In this document: piece by piece, positions 55,333 to 63,443 of the stretch
Layout of the letters: each line of letters begins with the position of its first letter
Position numbering within the stretch: the first letter of the stretch is position 1
DNA from: Streptomyces mangrovi
Lineage (GTDB): Bacteria > Actinomycetota > Actinomycetes > Streptomycetales > Streptomycetaceae
Assembly: GCF_900114215.1 (NCBI RefSeq)
Contig: NZ_FOSG01000026.1
Span: forward strand, 1 to 64,000
Length of the DNA: 64,000 nt
Direction of reading: 5' to 3'
Position numbers and translations under genes: made by a program
The notes under the pieces: model-generated
The model's database searches: none
The model's input: the letters and a program-made list of their open reading frames with translations, nothing else
Told to the model about the DNA's origin: nothing

Positions 55333-56469
55333 TCAGTCCGCTTTGCGGTGCACCCTCGCGATCCACTCCGCCGGCCGGGCGATCTCCGCCCTGGTGGGCA
55401 GCGTGTTGGGGGAGGTCCACACCCGGTTGAAGCCGTCCATCCCGACCTCCTCCACCACCGTCCGCACGAACCGCTCGCCGTCGCGGTACTGGCGCAGCTT
55501 GGCGTCGAGCCCCAGCAGCCTGCGCAGCGCCTGGTCGAGACGGCCCGCGCCGGCCGCGCGGCGCTTCTGGAACTTCTCCCGGATCTCGGCGACCGACGGC
55601 ACCACCTGGGGTCCGACGCCGTCCATCACGTAGTCCGCGTGCCCCTCCAGCAGCGACATCACCGCGGTGATACGGCCGAGGACCTCGCGCTGGGCCGGGG
55701 TCTGCACCAGCTCGACGAGGCTGTGCCCCCCGTCCTGCTCCCCGCCCTCCCCGGACTCCGGGCGGCCGCTGCCGGCCAGCGACTGGACGGCCTCGCGCAG
55801 CCGCTCCAGCAGCGCGGAGGGCTCTATCTCGGTCTCCCCGAGGAAGGCGTGGATCTCCCCCTCGATGTGGTCGCGCAGCCACGGCACGGCGGAGAACTGG
55901 GTGCGGTGCGTCTCCTCGTGCAGGCACACCCACAGCCGGAAGTCGTGCGGGTCGACGTCCAGCTCCCGCTCGATGTGCACGATGTTCGGCGCGACCAGCA
56001 GCAGCCGTCCGCCGCCCTCGCCCGGGGCCCCCGGCAGGTCGCGGGTGGGCGGGGCGAAGGTCTCGTACTGGCCCAGGACGCGGGAGGCCATGAACGACAG
56101 CAGCATCCCGACCTCGACGCCGGTCACCTTGCCGCCGACCGCGCCGAGCACCGCGTTGCCGGGGCCGCCGCCGCGCCGCGCGCGCATCTTGTCCAGCAGC
56201 GGCGACAGCAGCTCGCGGAAACCCGCCACGTTCGCCCGGATCCAGCCGGGCCGGTCCACGACGAGCACGGGGGTGTCCGCGGCGCCGTCGGGCGTCATCC
56301 GGGTGAAGCCGCGCACGTGCTCCTCGGCCGCCGCCGCGTGCCGCCGCAGTTCGGCGACGGCCTCGCGCGCCTCCTCACGGCTCACTTCGGGCCCGGGCTT
56401 CACGAGCCGGGTCGCGGTCGCCACCGCGAGATTCCAGTCGACCATCTCCACACCACCGAGGCTCGTCAT
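55333..56469 (-). CDS. Zinc-dependent metalloprotease-like protein (DUF2342/zincin)
   Basis: This 378-residue actinobacterial family member has a putative zinc HExxH in LWVCLHEETHRTQFSAVPW, with EGHADYVMDGVG supplying the third ligand. LLLVAPNIVHIERELDVDP and RVWTSPNTLPTRAEI are conserved. There is no signal peptide, so it is probably cytosolic. An acidic/Gly insertion (GRPESGEGGEQDGG) lies between the two halves. ATG 56469 is the start. It lies between dacB and tilS, all leftward. The substrate is unknown. Confidence 0.87.
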   Translation of the reverse strand: MTSLGGVEMVDWNLAVATATRLVKPGPEVSREEAREAVAELRRHAAAAEEHVRGFTRMTPDGAADTPVLVVDRPGWIRANVAGFRELLSPLLDKMRARRGGGPGNAVLGAVGGKVTGVEVGMLLSFMASRVLGQYETFAPPTRDLPGAPGEGGGRLLLVAPNIVHIERELDVDPHDFRLWVCLHEETHRTQFSAVPWLRDHIEGEIHAFLGETEIEPSALLERLREAVQSLAGSGRPESGEGGEQDGGHSLVELVQTPAQREVLGRITAVMSLLEGHADYVMDGVGPQVVPSVAEIREKFQKRRAAGAGRLDQALRRLLGLDAKLRQYRDGERFVRTVVEEVGMDGFNRVWTSPNTLPTRAEIARPAEWIARVHRKAD

Positions 56470-56509
56470 GACTTCACCGTACGTGCCGGTGCTCCCGAAC
56501 GGGAGCGGA

Positions 56510-56541
56510 CCGCCTCCCGGGCAAGGGTGCCCGGGAGGCGG
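56510..56541 (-). terminator. 14-bp perfect hairpin after dacB
   Basis: CCGCCTCCCGGGCA (56510-56523) pairs with 56528-56541 around an AGGG tetraloop, 28 bases past the dacB stop and 40 bases before the next start. It should end dacB transcription. Confidence 0.8.
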
Positions 56542-56569
56542 CCCGTCACGCCCGCCCGGTCCGGCCCGG

Positions 56570-58093
56570 TCAGCGGCAGCCGCAGTTGGCCAGGGCGGCG
56601 GCGAGGCGGTCCAGGGCGTCGTGGGCGCCGTAGCGGTCGGTGGTGCCCGACGCCGTGAAGGCGAAGGCCAGGAGTCTGCCGTCGGCGTCCACGACCGTGC
56701 CCGCCAGGGTGTTGATCCCGGTCAGCGTGCCGGTCTTGGCGCGGACCAGCCCCGCGCCGGTGCGGGTCGCCTCGTCGTCGTAGCGGCCGCCGAGCGTGCC
56801 GCTGAAGCGGGCCACGGGCAGCCCCGTCAGCACGGACCGCAGCTCGGGGCGGGCGGGGTCGGCGGCGAGGGCCAGCAGCCGGGTCAGCAGGCCGGCGGAG
56901 ACCCGGCCGGACCGGTCCAGTCCGCTGCCGTCGGCGAAGCGGGCGCCCTTCAGCGGCAGCGTCCGGCCGTCCCCGGTGAGCTGTGCGAGCTGCGCCCGCA
57001 CCGCGCGTCCGGCGCCGGCGAAGCTCGCCGGCTCGCCGCGCGCGACGGCGGTCTGCCGGAAGAGGGCCTCGCCGATGTCGTTGTCGCTGTGGAGCATCAT
57101 CCGCTCGACCAGCTCCGCCAGCGGCGCGGAGCGGTGGACGGCCAGCTCCTCGGCGCCCCGCGGCGCCCTGCGGGCGCGGCCGGGGTGCTCGGGGCGCTCG
57201 ACGTCCACGCCGCGCTCGCGCAGGCGGTCGGTGAAGATCCCGGCCGCGTCCCGGGCCGGATCGCCGGAGCGGGGGGCGGGCCCGCTGGTGCTGTCGTCGA
57301 GGCGGCCCTCGTTCACCATCAGCGCGACGACCGGCGCGATGTTCTCGTTCGGCCCGATGGGATGGCGGACGGGCCCGGAGTAGAGCGAGATGTCGTGGGC
57401 CGGCTCGACCCGCTTCACACCGCGCTCCCTCAGCTCCCGGGCGGTGGTGTCGGCCAGCCGCCGCAGCGCGGCCGGGGTGACCGTGGGGTCGCCGCCGCCG
57501 ACCAGGAAGACCCGTTCGCCGTCCGGGTCCCACACCACCCGGGTGGGGATGCGGTGGTCCGGTCCGAGGGCCGACAGCGCGGCGACCGCCGTGGCGATCT
57601 TCACGGTGGAGGCGGGCGCGACGCCCCGGCCGGCCCTGGCGCCGTACAGCTCCCGCCCCGTGGCCACGTCCACCACCGAGGCGGTGCGGAGCGTGCCCAG
57701 GACCGTGTCCTCCAGCAGCGGCTGGAGGGTGTCGGCGAGCGCGGCGGGCGCGGGGGCGGGCGCCTCGCCCGGCTCCGGCGCGGCCTCGCCCGGCTCCGGC
57801 GCGGCCTTGCCGGCGGCCTCGTCGCCCCGGCCGCCCCGCTCCTTTCGGGTCTTACCGGCGGGGGCCGCGCCCAGCGCGGTGAGCACCTCGGCGGCGCTGG
57901 GCGCCGGGGCGGGGCCGCCGGGAAGGCCAGCCCCGGTGTGGTCCGCGCCACTGCCGCGGTCCCAGGAGGCGGCGCGGGCCCGCTCGGCCGTACGCTGGCC
58001 GAAGTCCCAGGGTCCGGCGACGGCCACAGCCGTCAACGCGACCGCGAGTCCGGCGGCGGCGGAACCGGCCGCCACCCGCCATGTGTCCCGCAC
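56570..58093 (-). CDS. dacB: D-alanyl-D-alanine carboxypeptidase (PBP4/DacB family)
   Basis: This serine peptidase of family S13 trims or cross-cuts peptidoglycan outside the membrane. A signal-anchor (about residues 7-27, VAAGSAAAGLAVALTAVAVA) precedes an Ala/Pro/Glu linker with EPGEA repeats. The catalytic motifs are ASTVKI (SXXK), LHSDNDIGE (SXN) and VRAKTGTLTGINTLAG (KTG). The end is CGCR. Starts at 58138 (GTG), 58123 (ATG) and 58093 (GTG) are all possible; I prefer 58093, preceded by GAAAGGGG and giving a normal signal sequence. It is divergent from ppa. Confidence 0.92.
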   Translation of the reverse strand: MRDTWRVAAGSAAAGLAVALTAVAVAGPWDFGQRTAERARAASWDRGSGADHTGAGLPGGPAPAPSAAEVLTALGAAPAGKTRKERGGRGDEAAGKAAPEPGEAAPEPGEAPAPAPAALADTLQPLLEDTVLGTLRTASVVDVATGRELYGARAGRGVAPASTVKIATAVAALSALGPDHRIPTRVVWDPDGERVFLVGGGDPTVTPAALRRLADTTARELRERGVKRVEPAHDISLYSGPVRHPIGPNENIAPVVALMVNEGRLDDSTSGPAPRSGDPARDAAGIFTDRLRERGVDVERPEHPGRARRAPRGAEELAVHRSAPLAELVERMMLHSDNDIGEALFRQTAVARGEPASFAGAGRAVRAQLAQLTGDGRTLPLKGARFADGSGLDRSGRVSAGLLTRLLALAADPARPELRSVLTGLPVARFSGTLGGRYDDEATRTGAGLVRAKTGTLTGINTLAGTVVDADGRLLAFAFTASGTTDRYGAHDALDRLAAALANCGCR

Positions 58094-58215
58094 CTCGGAC
58101 CAGCCCCTTTCGCGACCACACATCTGCGTGAGGGACACTTAACCACCACATCGCCGCTCTCCGGGGGAAGCCCCCGGGCCACTGACGAGTGCTGAAGCAT
58201 ACGGAGGAGTCTCCC

Positions 58216-58713
58216 TTGGAGTTCGACGTCGTCATCGAGATCCCGAAGGGTTCGCGGAACAAGTACGAGGTGGACCACGAGACCGGTCGCATCCGTCTCG
58301 ACCGGCACCTGTTCACCTCCACCGTGTACCCGGCCGACTACGGCTTCGTCGACAACACCCTGGGTGAGGACGGAGACCCCCTGGACGCGCTGGTGCTGCT
58401 GGAGGAGCCGACCTTCCCCGGCTGCATCATCAAGTGCCGGGCGATCGGCATGTTCCGCATGACGGACGAGGCCGGCGGCGACGACAAGCTGCTGTGCGTG
58501 CCCGCGTCCGACCCGCGCATGGAGCACCTGCGCGACATCCACCACGTGAGCGAGTTCGACCGGCTGGAGATCCAGCACTTCTTCGAGGTCTACAAGGACC
58601 TGGAGCCCGGCAAGTCGGTCGAGGGCGCGGACTGGGTCGGCCGTGCCGACGCCGAGGCCGAGGTCGAGGCCTCGATCAAGCGCCTGGAGGCGTCGGGCGG
58701 CAGCCACCACTGA
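58216..58713 (+). CDS. ppa: Inorganic pyrophosphatase (family I)
   Basis: This essential enzyme hydrolyses pyrophosphate and pulls biosynthetic reactions forward. The 165-residue protein has [44 protein letters not shown] and the metal-binding [13 protein letters not shown] 58216 is the start, preceded by GGAGGAG. Upstream GTG 58189 lacks such a site. The unusual TTG may limit translation. The 5' region has a short GC hairpin (58161-58167/58171-58177). It is divergent from dacB. Confidence 0.96.
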   Translation: MEFDVVIEIPKGSRNKYEVDHETGRIRLDRHLFTSTVYPADYGFVDNTLGEDGDPLDALVLLEEPTFPGCIIKCRAIGMFRMTDEAGGDDKLLCVPASDPRMEHLRDIHHVSEFDRLEIQHFFEVYKDLEPGKSVEGADWVGRADAEAEVEASIKRLEASGGSHH

Positions 58714-58757
58714 GCCCGCCGGGCCCGTCCGCCCCGGGCGGGCCCGCCCCGGCTTCC

Positions 58758-58806
58758 CGTGCCCCGGGGCGCACACGGCCACGCGCCGCGTGCGTCCCGG
58801 GGCACG
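58758..58806. terminator. Hairpin between ppa and the convergent exporter gene
   Basis: CGTGCCCCGGG (58758-58768) pairs with CCCGGGGCACG (58796-58806), with an inner CGCAC/GTGCG pair after one mismatch. It lies between converging genes and can serve both directions. Confidence 0.6.
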
Positions 58807-58858
58807 TCCCGTTTCCGGGGGCGTGCCCCGGGAACGGAGGACGGGATCGGGAGCGGGA

Positions 58859-60586
58859 TCAGAAGCCGCGGGTGCGCTTGGCCGCGCGCCGCCCCGGCAG
58901 CGGGGTCTCCTGGCCCGGCACCTTGATGAACAGGCGTGCCAGCTCGTTCCCCAGGTTGACGCCGATCGCGATCGCCAGCGCCAGGGCGGCCGCCTTCGAC
59001 AGGTTCTGCAGACCGTGGTCCAGGTCCCCCTGCGCGATGCCGATCAGCCCGAAGTAGATGGCGCTACCGGGCAGCAGCGGGCCGATCGACGCCGTGATGT
59101 ACGGCAGTGCCGAGACGAACCGGTAGCGCGACATCAGCTGCCCGAACAGGCCCACCAGGCCCGCCGCCGCCGCGGTCGCCGCGACAGGGTCGACCCCGCC
59201 GGTGTCGGCCATCGCGCCGTACACCAGCCAGGCGACACCGCCGTTGAGCGTGGCGAGCAGCACGGTGGAGCGCTCCTGCTGGAGGAGGACGCAGAAGGCC
59301 AGCGCCAGCAGCATCGCCGCCAGGAGCTGGAGCAGCGGCCGGCTGCGGATGTCCAGGCCCTCCGGGTCGAACTCCGCGCCCATCTCGGAGCCGATGTAGA
59401 GCACCAGCAGCACACCGCAGACGATGCCGACGACCAGGTAGACGACCTCCAGCAGCCGGGCCGACGCCGTGATGTAGAAGCCGGTCAGCCCGTCCTGCAC
59501 GGCGGCGACCAGCGCTCTACCGGGGATCAGCGGGAACAGGCCACCGGTGACGACCGCGGACGCCCTGATGACCAGGCCGAGGTCGGCGGCGAACAGCTGG
59601 ACCAGCACTCCCAGCACCGCGGGCGGCATCGCCGCGGCCACGAACTGGTAGAACTCCGGCAGCCCGCGCTGGGAGAAGAACCAGGCGAGCCGGTCGCCGA
59701 GCATCGCGCCGAGCGCGGCCAGGAGGAAGACCACCCAGCCACCGCCCACCAGCGTGGACGCCGCGCCCGCCAGCAGTCCGCTGGCCACGGTGAGCGCGCC
59801 CTTGGAGTACGGGTGGCGGTTGCGGCGGATCTCGGCGAGGCGGCGGTACGCCTCCTCCAGCGTCACGTCGCCGTCGGTGATGTCGGCCACCAGGCGGTAG
59901 ACGCCCGACAGCCGGTTGTAGTCGGTGCCGCGGCGGCGGACCGTACGGCTCAGCGAGACCGGGTCGTCCACCAGCGACGGCTGGTAGGTGATCGTCAGCA
60001 GGGTGAAGGTGACCGTCGGTTCGCAGCGGTCCAGCCCGTACGCGTGGGCCACCCCGAACATCGCCGCCTCGACGTCCTCGGCGCCCTCGCCGCCCGCGAG
60101 CAGCAGCTCGGCGATGCGCAGGGTCAGGTCGAGTACGCGCGGCGCCGACGGCCCGGTGTCGGCGTCCCCCTCGTCGGTGCGCCGGGGGCGTTCGGGCACC
60201 GGCCGCTCGCCCAGCGGCATCCGGACCATGGTGCGCATCCGGTCCTGCCAGGGCGCGCCCGGCCGCACCAGGTTGTTGATCACCGGGATGCCGTCGGGCG
60301 GGGTGAAGGCGGACCCCGGCTCGAAGGCCGCCGTCTTGCGCACGCCCTCGGGCAGAGCGAACTCGGAGGTGGGGTGCTCGTCCTCGGCCGGCGGCGCGGG
60401 GACGGCCCTCAGCCCCTCGGGCAGAGCGAACTCGGAAGTGGGGTGCTCGTCCTCGGAGTACGGGGACGCCAGCGGTACGCCGGAGGGCGGGGCGAAAGCG
60501 CTGCGGGTCTCCTCCGGCGCGGACCTGCGGTCCTCCGGACGGCCGGTCTCGGTCACCGTGCTGTTCCTCGTGGTCTCCAGGGCCAA
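58859..60586 (-). CDS. Threonine/serine exporter family membrane protein (ThrE-like)
   Basis: This 575-residue protein has a hydrophilic N-terminus, then the ThrE domain (DLTLRIAELLLAGGEGAEDVE, YGLDRCEPTVTFTLLTITY, YNRLSGVYRLVADI). About ten TM helices (residues 265-555) follow. This is the two-part fusion seen in Corynebacterium ThrE. The N-terminal 110 residues contain the duplicated EDEHPTSEFALPEG. The start is TTG 60586 or GTG 60556; both have GAGGA-type sites, and the coordinates use the longer. Its role as a threonine/serine exporter is inferred from family. Confidence 0.86.
   Translation of the reverse strand: MALETTRNSTVTETGRPEDRRSAPEETRSAFAPPSGVPLASPYSEDEHPTSEFALPEGLRAVPAPPAEDEHPTSEFALPEGVRKTAAFEPGSAFTPPDGIPVINNLVRPGAPWQDRMRTMVRMPLGERPVPERPRRTDEGDADTGPSAPRVLDLTLRIAELLLAGGEGAEDVEAAMFGVAHAYGLDRCEPTVTFTLLTITYQPSLVDDPVSLSRTVRRRGTDYNRLSGVYRLVADITDGDVTLEEAYRRLAEIRRNRHPYSKGALTVASGLLAGAASTLVGGGWVVFLLAALGAMLGDRLAWFFSQRGLPEFYQFVAAAMPPAVLGVLVQLFAADLGLVIRASAVVTGGLFPLIPGRALVAAVQDGLTGFYITASARLLEVVYLVVGIVCGVLLVLYIGSEMGAEFDPEGLDIRSRPLLQLLAAMLLALAFCVLLQQERSTVLLATLNGGVAWLVYGAMADTGGVDPVAATAAAAGLVGLFGQLMSRYRFVSALPYITASIGPLLPGSAIYFGLIGIAQGDLDHGLQNLSKAAALALAIAIGVNLGNELARLFIKVPGQETPLPGRRAAKRTRGF
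60345..60456 (-). repeat. 43-bp direct repeat within the exporter gene N-terminus
   Basis: Copies at 60345-60387 and 60414-60456 differ at one base. The 69-bp period keeps frame and encodes EDEHPTSEFALPEG twice, separated by LRAVPAPPA. A partly similar third copy (FTPPDGIP) may be degenerate. The repeat lies in the disordered cytosolic N-terminus. Confidence 0.9.
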
Positions 60587-60768
60587 ACTCGCCGCTCCTC
60601 ACGCCTCCAGTCGTTCTCCCGCACGGACGTCAGGCTTCCCGCTCGCGGCGGGATATGTCCGTTACTCCTCAGCGAGGATACGGCCGGACCCCCCTCCGGA
60701 AGAGGGCGTGAAGGTGGCCGTCAGGTGTGAGATGCGTTGCAGGCGCCGGAGCGTGCCGGCAGGCGCCG

Positions 60769-61416
60769 TCAGCCGCGGGTGCGGTCGTGCGGACGCTCCG
60801 CGTAGGGGTTGCCCACCCCCTCGGGCAGCACCTCCACCGACCGTTCGCCCTCGCCCGCCATCACGTACGCGCCCTTCTCCAGACGCTCGATCAGGCCCCG
60901 GGCCCACTCCGCGCCGCTGGCGGCGTTGTGCACCCACAGCCTCATGATCTCGCCGATGTGACCCCACTCGTCCGGGGCGCCCGGGGGTGTCCACTCCCGG
61001 GCGACCTCGGCGCTCCACTCCTCCAGCGCCGCCACGCGCCGCCCGAGCAGTTCGATCGCCTCCCGGCGCGGCAGGTCGACGATGAAGCCGACCCCGGCCG
61101 TGAGCACGTCCGGCTTCTCGTCGTGCGCCGTGAGCGACCGGCGCAGCAGCCGCTGGTACTCCGCCTCGCCGGCGGCGGTCAGCTCGTACTCGGTGCGCGG
61201 CGGGCCGCCGGCCGTGCTCGGCTCGGTGTCGTGGGCGGTCAGCAGGCCCTGCCCGGCCATCTGCTTGAGCGCGTGGTAGATCGACCCCGGCTTGGCGTTG
61301 GACCACTGGTGCGCGCCCCAGAACTCCAGGTCGTTGCGGACCTGGTAGCCGTGTGCGCGCCCGTGCTGGCGGACCGCGCCCAGCACCAGCAACCGGATCG
61401 CCGACACCGCCGACAC
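60769..61416 (-). CDS. PadR-family transcriptional regulator
   Basis: This 215-residue protein has the PadR winged helix: IRLLVLGAVRQHGRAHGYQV, NAKPGSIYHALKQMAGQGLLT and PPRTEYELTAAGEAEYQRLL. The Vir_act_alpha_C-type helical half follows. The GTG 61416 start is six bases after GAGGGG, better than the neighbouring GTGs. PadR proteins are usually autorepressors of an adjacent exporter; the ThrE-like gene is 180 bases downstream on the same strand, but direct control is untested. Confidence 0.88.
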   Translation of the reverse strand: MSAVSAIRLLVLGAVRQHGRAHGYQVRNDLEFWGAHQWSNAKPGSIYHALKQMAGQGLLTAHDTEPSTAGGPPRTEYELTAAGEAEYQRLLRRSLTAHDEKPDVLTAGVGFIVDLPRREAIELLGRRVAALEEWSAEVAREWTPPGAPDEWGHIGEIMRLWVHNAASGAEWARGLIERLEKGAYVMAGEGERSVEVLPEGVGNPYAERPHDRTRG

Positions 61417-61457
61417 CACCGTCCCCTCACCGACCCACCGGTTCACCGGTCGTCCCG

Positions 61458-61498
61458 GTGCCCGCCGCCGACCAGCGTAGACGGACGGCGGCGGGCAC
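61458..61498 (-). terminator. 13-bp hairpin after the DinB-like gene
   Basis: GTGCCCGCCGCCG (61458-61470) pairs with 61486-61498 around 15 bases. It starts close after the stop at 61511 and precedes the PadR start, so it separates the two leftward genes. Confidence 0.65.
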
Positions 61499-61510
61499 GG
61501 GCGCGGGCGG

Positions 61511-62074
61511 TCACCGGAAGGACGACCAGTCCGGCTCCGGCAGCGCGCCCGTGGCGAAGACCAGGTCGAAGGCGCCCTTGCCGTCGATCGTCTCGCGGAT
61601 GATGTCGGCGTGCCCGGCGTGCCGCGCGGTCTCCTCGATCTGGTGGAGCAGGCCCCAGCGCCAGGAGCGGGGCCCGCCCTCGTCCCAGGGCACCTTGGGG
61701 GCCGTGAAGGTGTCGTCGAGGGAGGGCACCGCCCTGACCGCCTCCTCGGTCTCACGCGCCACCCGCCCGTAGAGGTCCAGCAGCTCCTCGACCGTCTCGT
61801 CGTCCCTGATGGCCAGGCTGTCCTCCCACCTCTTCACGCTGGTCTCGAAGTCGAAGGGCTCGCCGCGCATCATCGCCAGCGCGCCGCGCTCGCCCACCGT
61901 GACGTGCTTGAGGATGCCGGCCAGGGAGAAGGCGCTCACGGTCGGCCTGCTGCGCGCCTGCTCGTCGGTGAGACCGTGGAGGGCCCGGCGGATGCCGCCG
62001 CGCTGGGCCTCCAGGTAGTCGAGCAGGGCCGCGCGCTCGTCGCCGCGGTTCTCGGAAGCGACAGGAACGGGCAT
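61511..62074 (-). CDS. DinB-family (DUF664) protein
   Basis: This 187-residue four-helix bundle has RAALLDYLEAQRGGIRRALHGL, FSLAGILKHVTVGERGAL and LLHQIEETARHAGHADIIRE. The two His-rich helix segments (KHVTVGER, HQIEETARHAGH) can form the metal triad of DinB folds. These are often thiol-S-transferases or uncharacterised. The function is unknown here. ATG 62074 follows GAGGAG. It is single-gene. Confidence 0.85.
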   Translation of the reverse strand: MPVPVASENRGDERAALLDYLEAQRGGIRRALHGLTDEQARSRPTVSAFSLAGILKHVTVGERGALAMMRGEPFDFETSVKRWEDSLAIRDDETVEELLDLYGRVARETEEAVRAVPSLDDTFTAPKVPWDEGGPRSWRWGLLHQIEETARHAGHADIIRETIDGKGAFDLVFATGALPEPDWSSFR

Positions 62075-62259
62075 GGGGGTCTCCTCACACGTCGGTCGTC
62101 GGGCCGCTCTCCGGCCCCTTCACCGATAACGACGCTATGAGGTCTTGGGGACGGGTTCTGTCCTCAATGCCCTCCCGGCGACTCTCCGGCCGGATTTCCC
62201 CCCCTCCCGGCGCCGGCGGCGCCCCGGGTGTCCCGGCCGGGGCTCGCCGGCCGGGCCGG

Positions 62260-63141
62260 TCAGATCTCCCCGCGGACCTCGTGGAGGAGTCCGCGGGTGT
62301 CATCCGGGCCGAGACTGTCCCGCAGGAGGCGGTCGAGGACGTCCTCGTACTGGGCGACCTCCTCCGGCTTGTCGACGTAGAGGGCGCTGGTGAGGTGCTC
62401 CAGGTAGACGATGTCGGAGATCTCCGACTCGGGGAAGCGCAGCAGCGTGAAGGCCCCGCTCTCGGCCGGGTGCCCGCCGGTGTCGAACGGCATCACCTGG
62501 AGCGTGATGTGGGGCATTTCGGAGAGTTCCGCGAGGTGCCGCAGCTGGGCGTCCATCACCTCGCGGCCGCCGTAGGGGCGGCGCAGCGCGGCCTCGTCCA
62601 GCACGCAGCGGAACTTCGGGGCCTGTTCGGACAGCAGCAGCTTCTGGCGCTCCAGGCGCAGGGCGACGCGGCGGTCGACCTCCTCCGGGGAGAGCCCCGA
62701 CCGGTGGCCGCTGGTGACGACCGCCCGCGCGTAGTCCTCCGTCTGGAGCAGCCCGGAGACGAACTGCACCTCGTAGACGCCGATGTGCGAGGCCGCCCCC
62801 TCCAGGCCGACGTACGTCTGGAACCAGTTCGGCAGCACGTCGCTGTAGTTGTGCCACCAGCCCGCGACGCTGGACTCACGGGCGAGACTCAGCAGCGGCT
62901 CGCGCTCGGCCTCGTCGGTGATGCCGTACAGCGTGAGCAGGTCCGCCACGTCCCGCGCCTTGAAGCTCACACGCCCCAACTCCATGCGGCTGATCTTCGA
63001 TTCGGAGGCCCGGATGGAATATCCGGCCGCCTCACGGGTGACTCCGCGGGACTCGCGGAGCCGCCGCAGCTGGGAACCGAGCAGGATGCGGCGCACCATG
63101 GAACCATTCGACCCATTGGCCCCGTTAACTCCGTTTTTCAC
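62260..63141 (-). CDS. XRE-family regulator with DUF5753-like domain (WhiJ type)
   Basis: This 293-residue protein has an N-terminal helix-turn-helix (LLGSQLRRLRESRGVTREAA, IRASESKISRMELGR). The large C-terminal DUF5753-like domain follows (LPNWFQTYVGLEGAASHIGV, VQFVSGLLQTEDYARAVV, ITLQVMPFDTGGHPAESGAF). Streptomyces carry dozens of these paralogues with small DUF397 and AbaA-like ATP-binding partners, affecting development. The GTG start is 63141 with AGGAGC before it. It is divergent from an ATP-binding protein gene. No DUF397 gene is in view. Confidence 0.9.
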   Translation of the reverse strand: MKNGVNGANGSNGSMVRRILLGSQLRRLRESRGVTREAAGYSIRASESKISRMELGRVSFKARDVADLLTLYGITDEAEREPLLSLARESSVAGWWHNYSDVLPNWFQTYVGLEGAASHIGVYEVQFVSGLLQTEDYARAVVTSGHRSGLSPEEVDRRVALRLERQKLLLSEQAPKFRCVLDEAALRRPYGGREVMDAQLRHLAELSEMPHITLQVMPFDTGGHPAESGAFTLLRFPESEISDIVYLEHLTSALYVDKPEEVAQYEDVLDRLLRDSLGPDDTRGLLHEVRGEI

Positions 63142-63443
63142 CGGAAATGCTCCTGTTTGTGTTCAGCTCTCCACCCCTGCACCAGTGCAGTCTGCCACCA
63201 ATGCCTTCGTTGCGTGCCCAGGCGGTTACACACAATCGAAAGTCACTCGTGCACGTGCATCTGCCCTTGCATCTGCTGTGGGCATTGGGAACCATGGGGA
63301 AAGACAAGTGCACGCAGAGTCAGGGCACTTGGGCATGCACACAATTCACCGACGCAGCGCAACGAGCGGAACGCGATACGGAGCACCACCGCTGACGGGG
63401 TCCGCCAGGGCCATGACCGCCGCAATGCCAGGAGTGTCTCGTC
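63142..63443. promoter_or_regulatory. Divergent control region with TGCA-rich operator-like array
   Basis: This 302-base gap is less GC-rich than the genome. CTGCACCAGTGCAG (63177-63190) is a near-perfect dyad close to the XRE start. GTGCACGTGCATCTGC and TTGCATCTGC (63249-63276) repeat TGCATCTGC at a 12-base period. A CAAGTGC/GCACTTG inverted pair and a further TGCAC follow at about 63305-63341. The XRE protein is the obvious candidate binder. The ATP-binding gene's AGGAG lies near 63430. Confidence 0.6.

Noticed and set aside
62260-63141. Toxin-antitoxin pair with the XRE gene
   Set aside because: The neighbour is a GHKL ATPase, not a toxin; architecture fits WhiJ/AbaA-type regulators.
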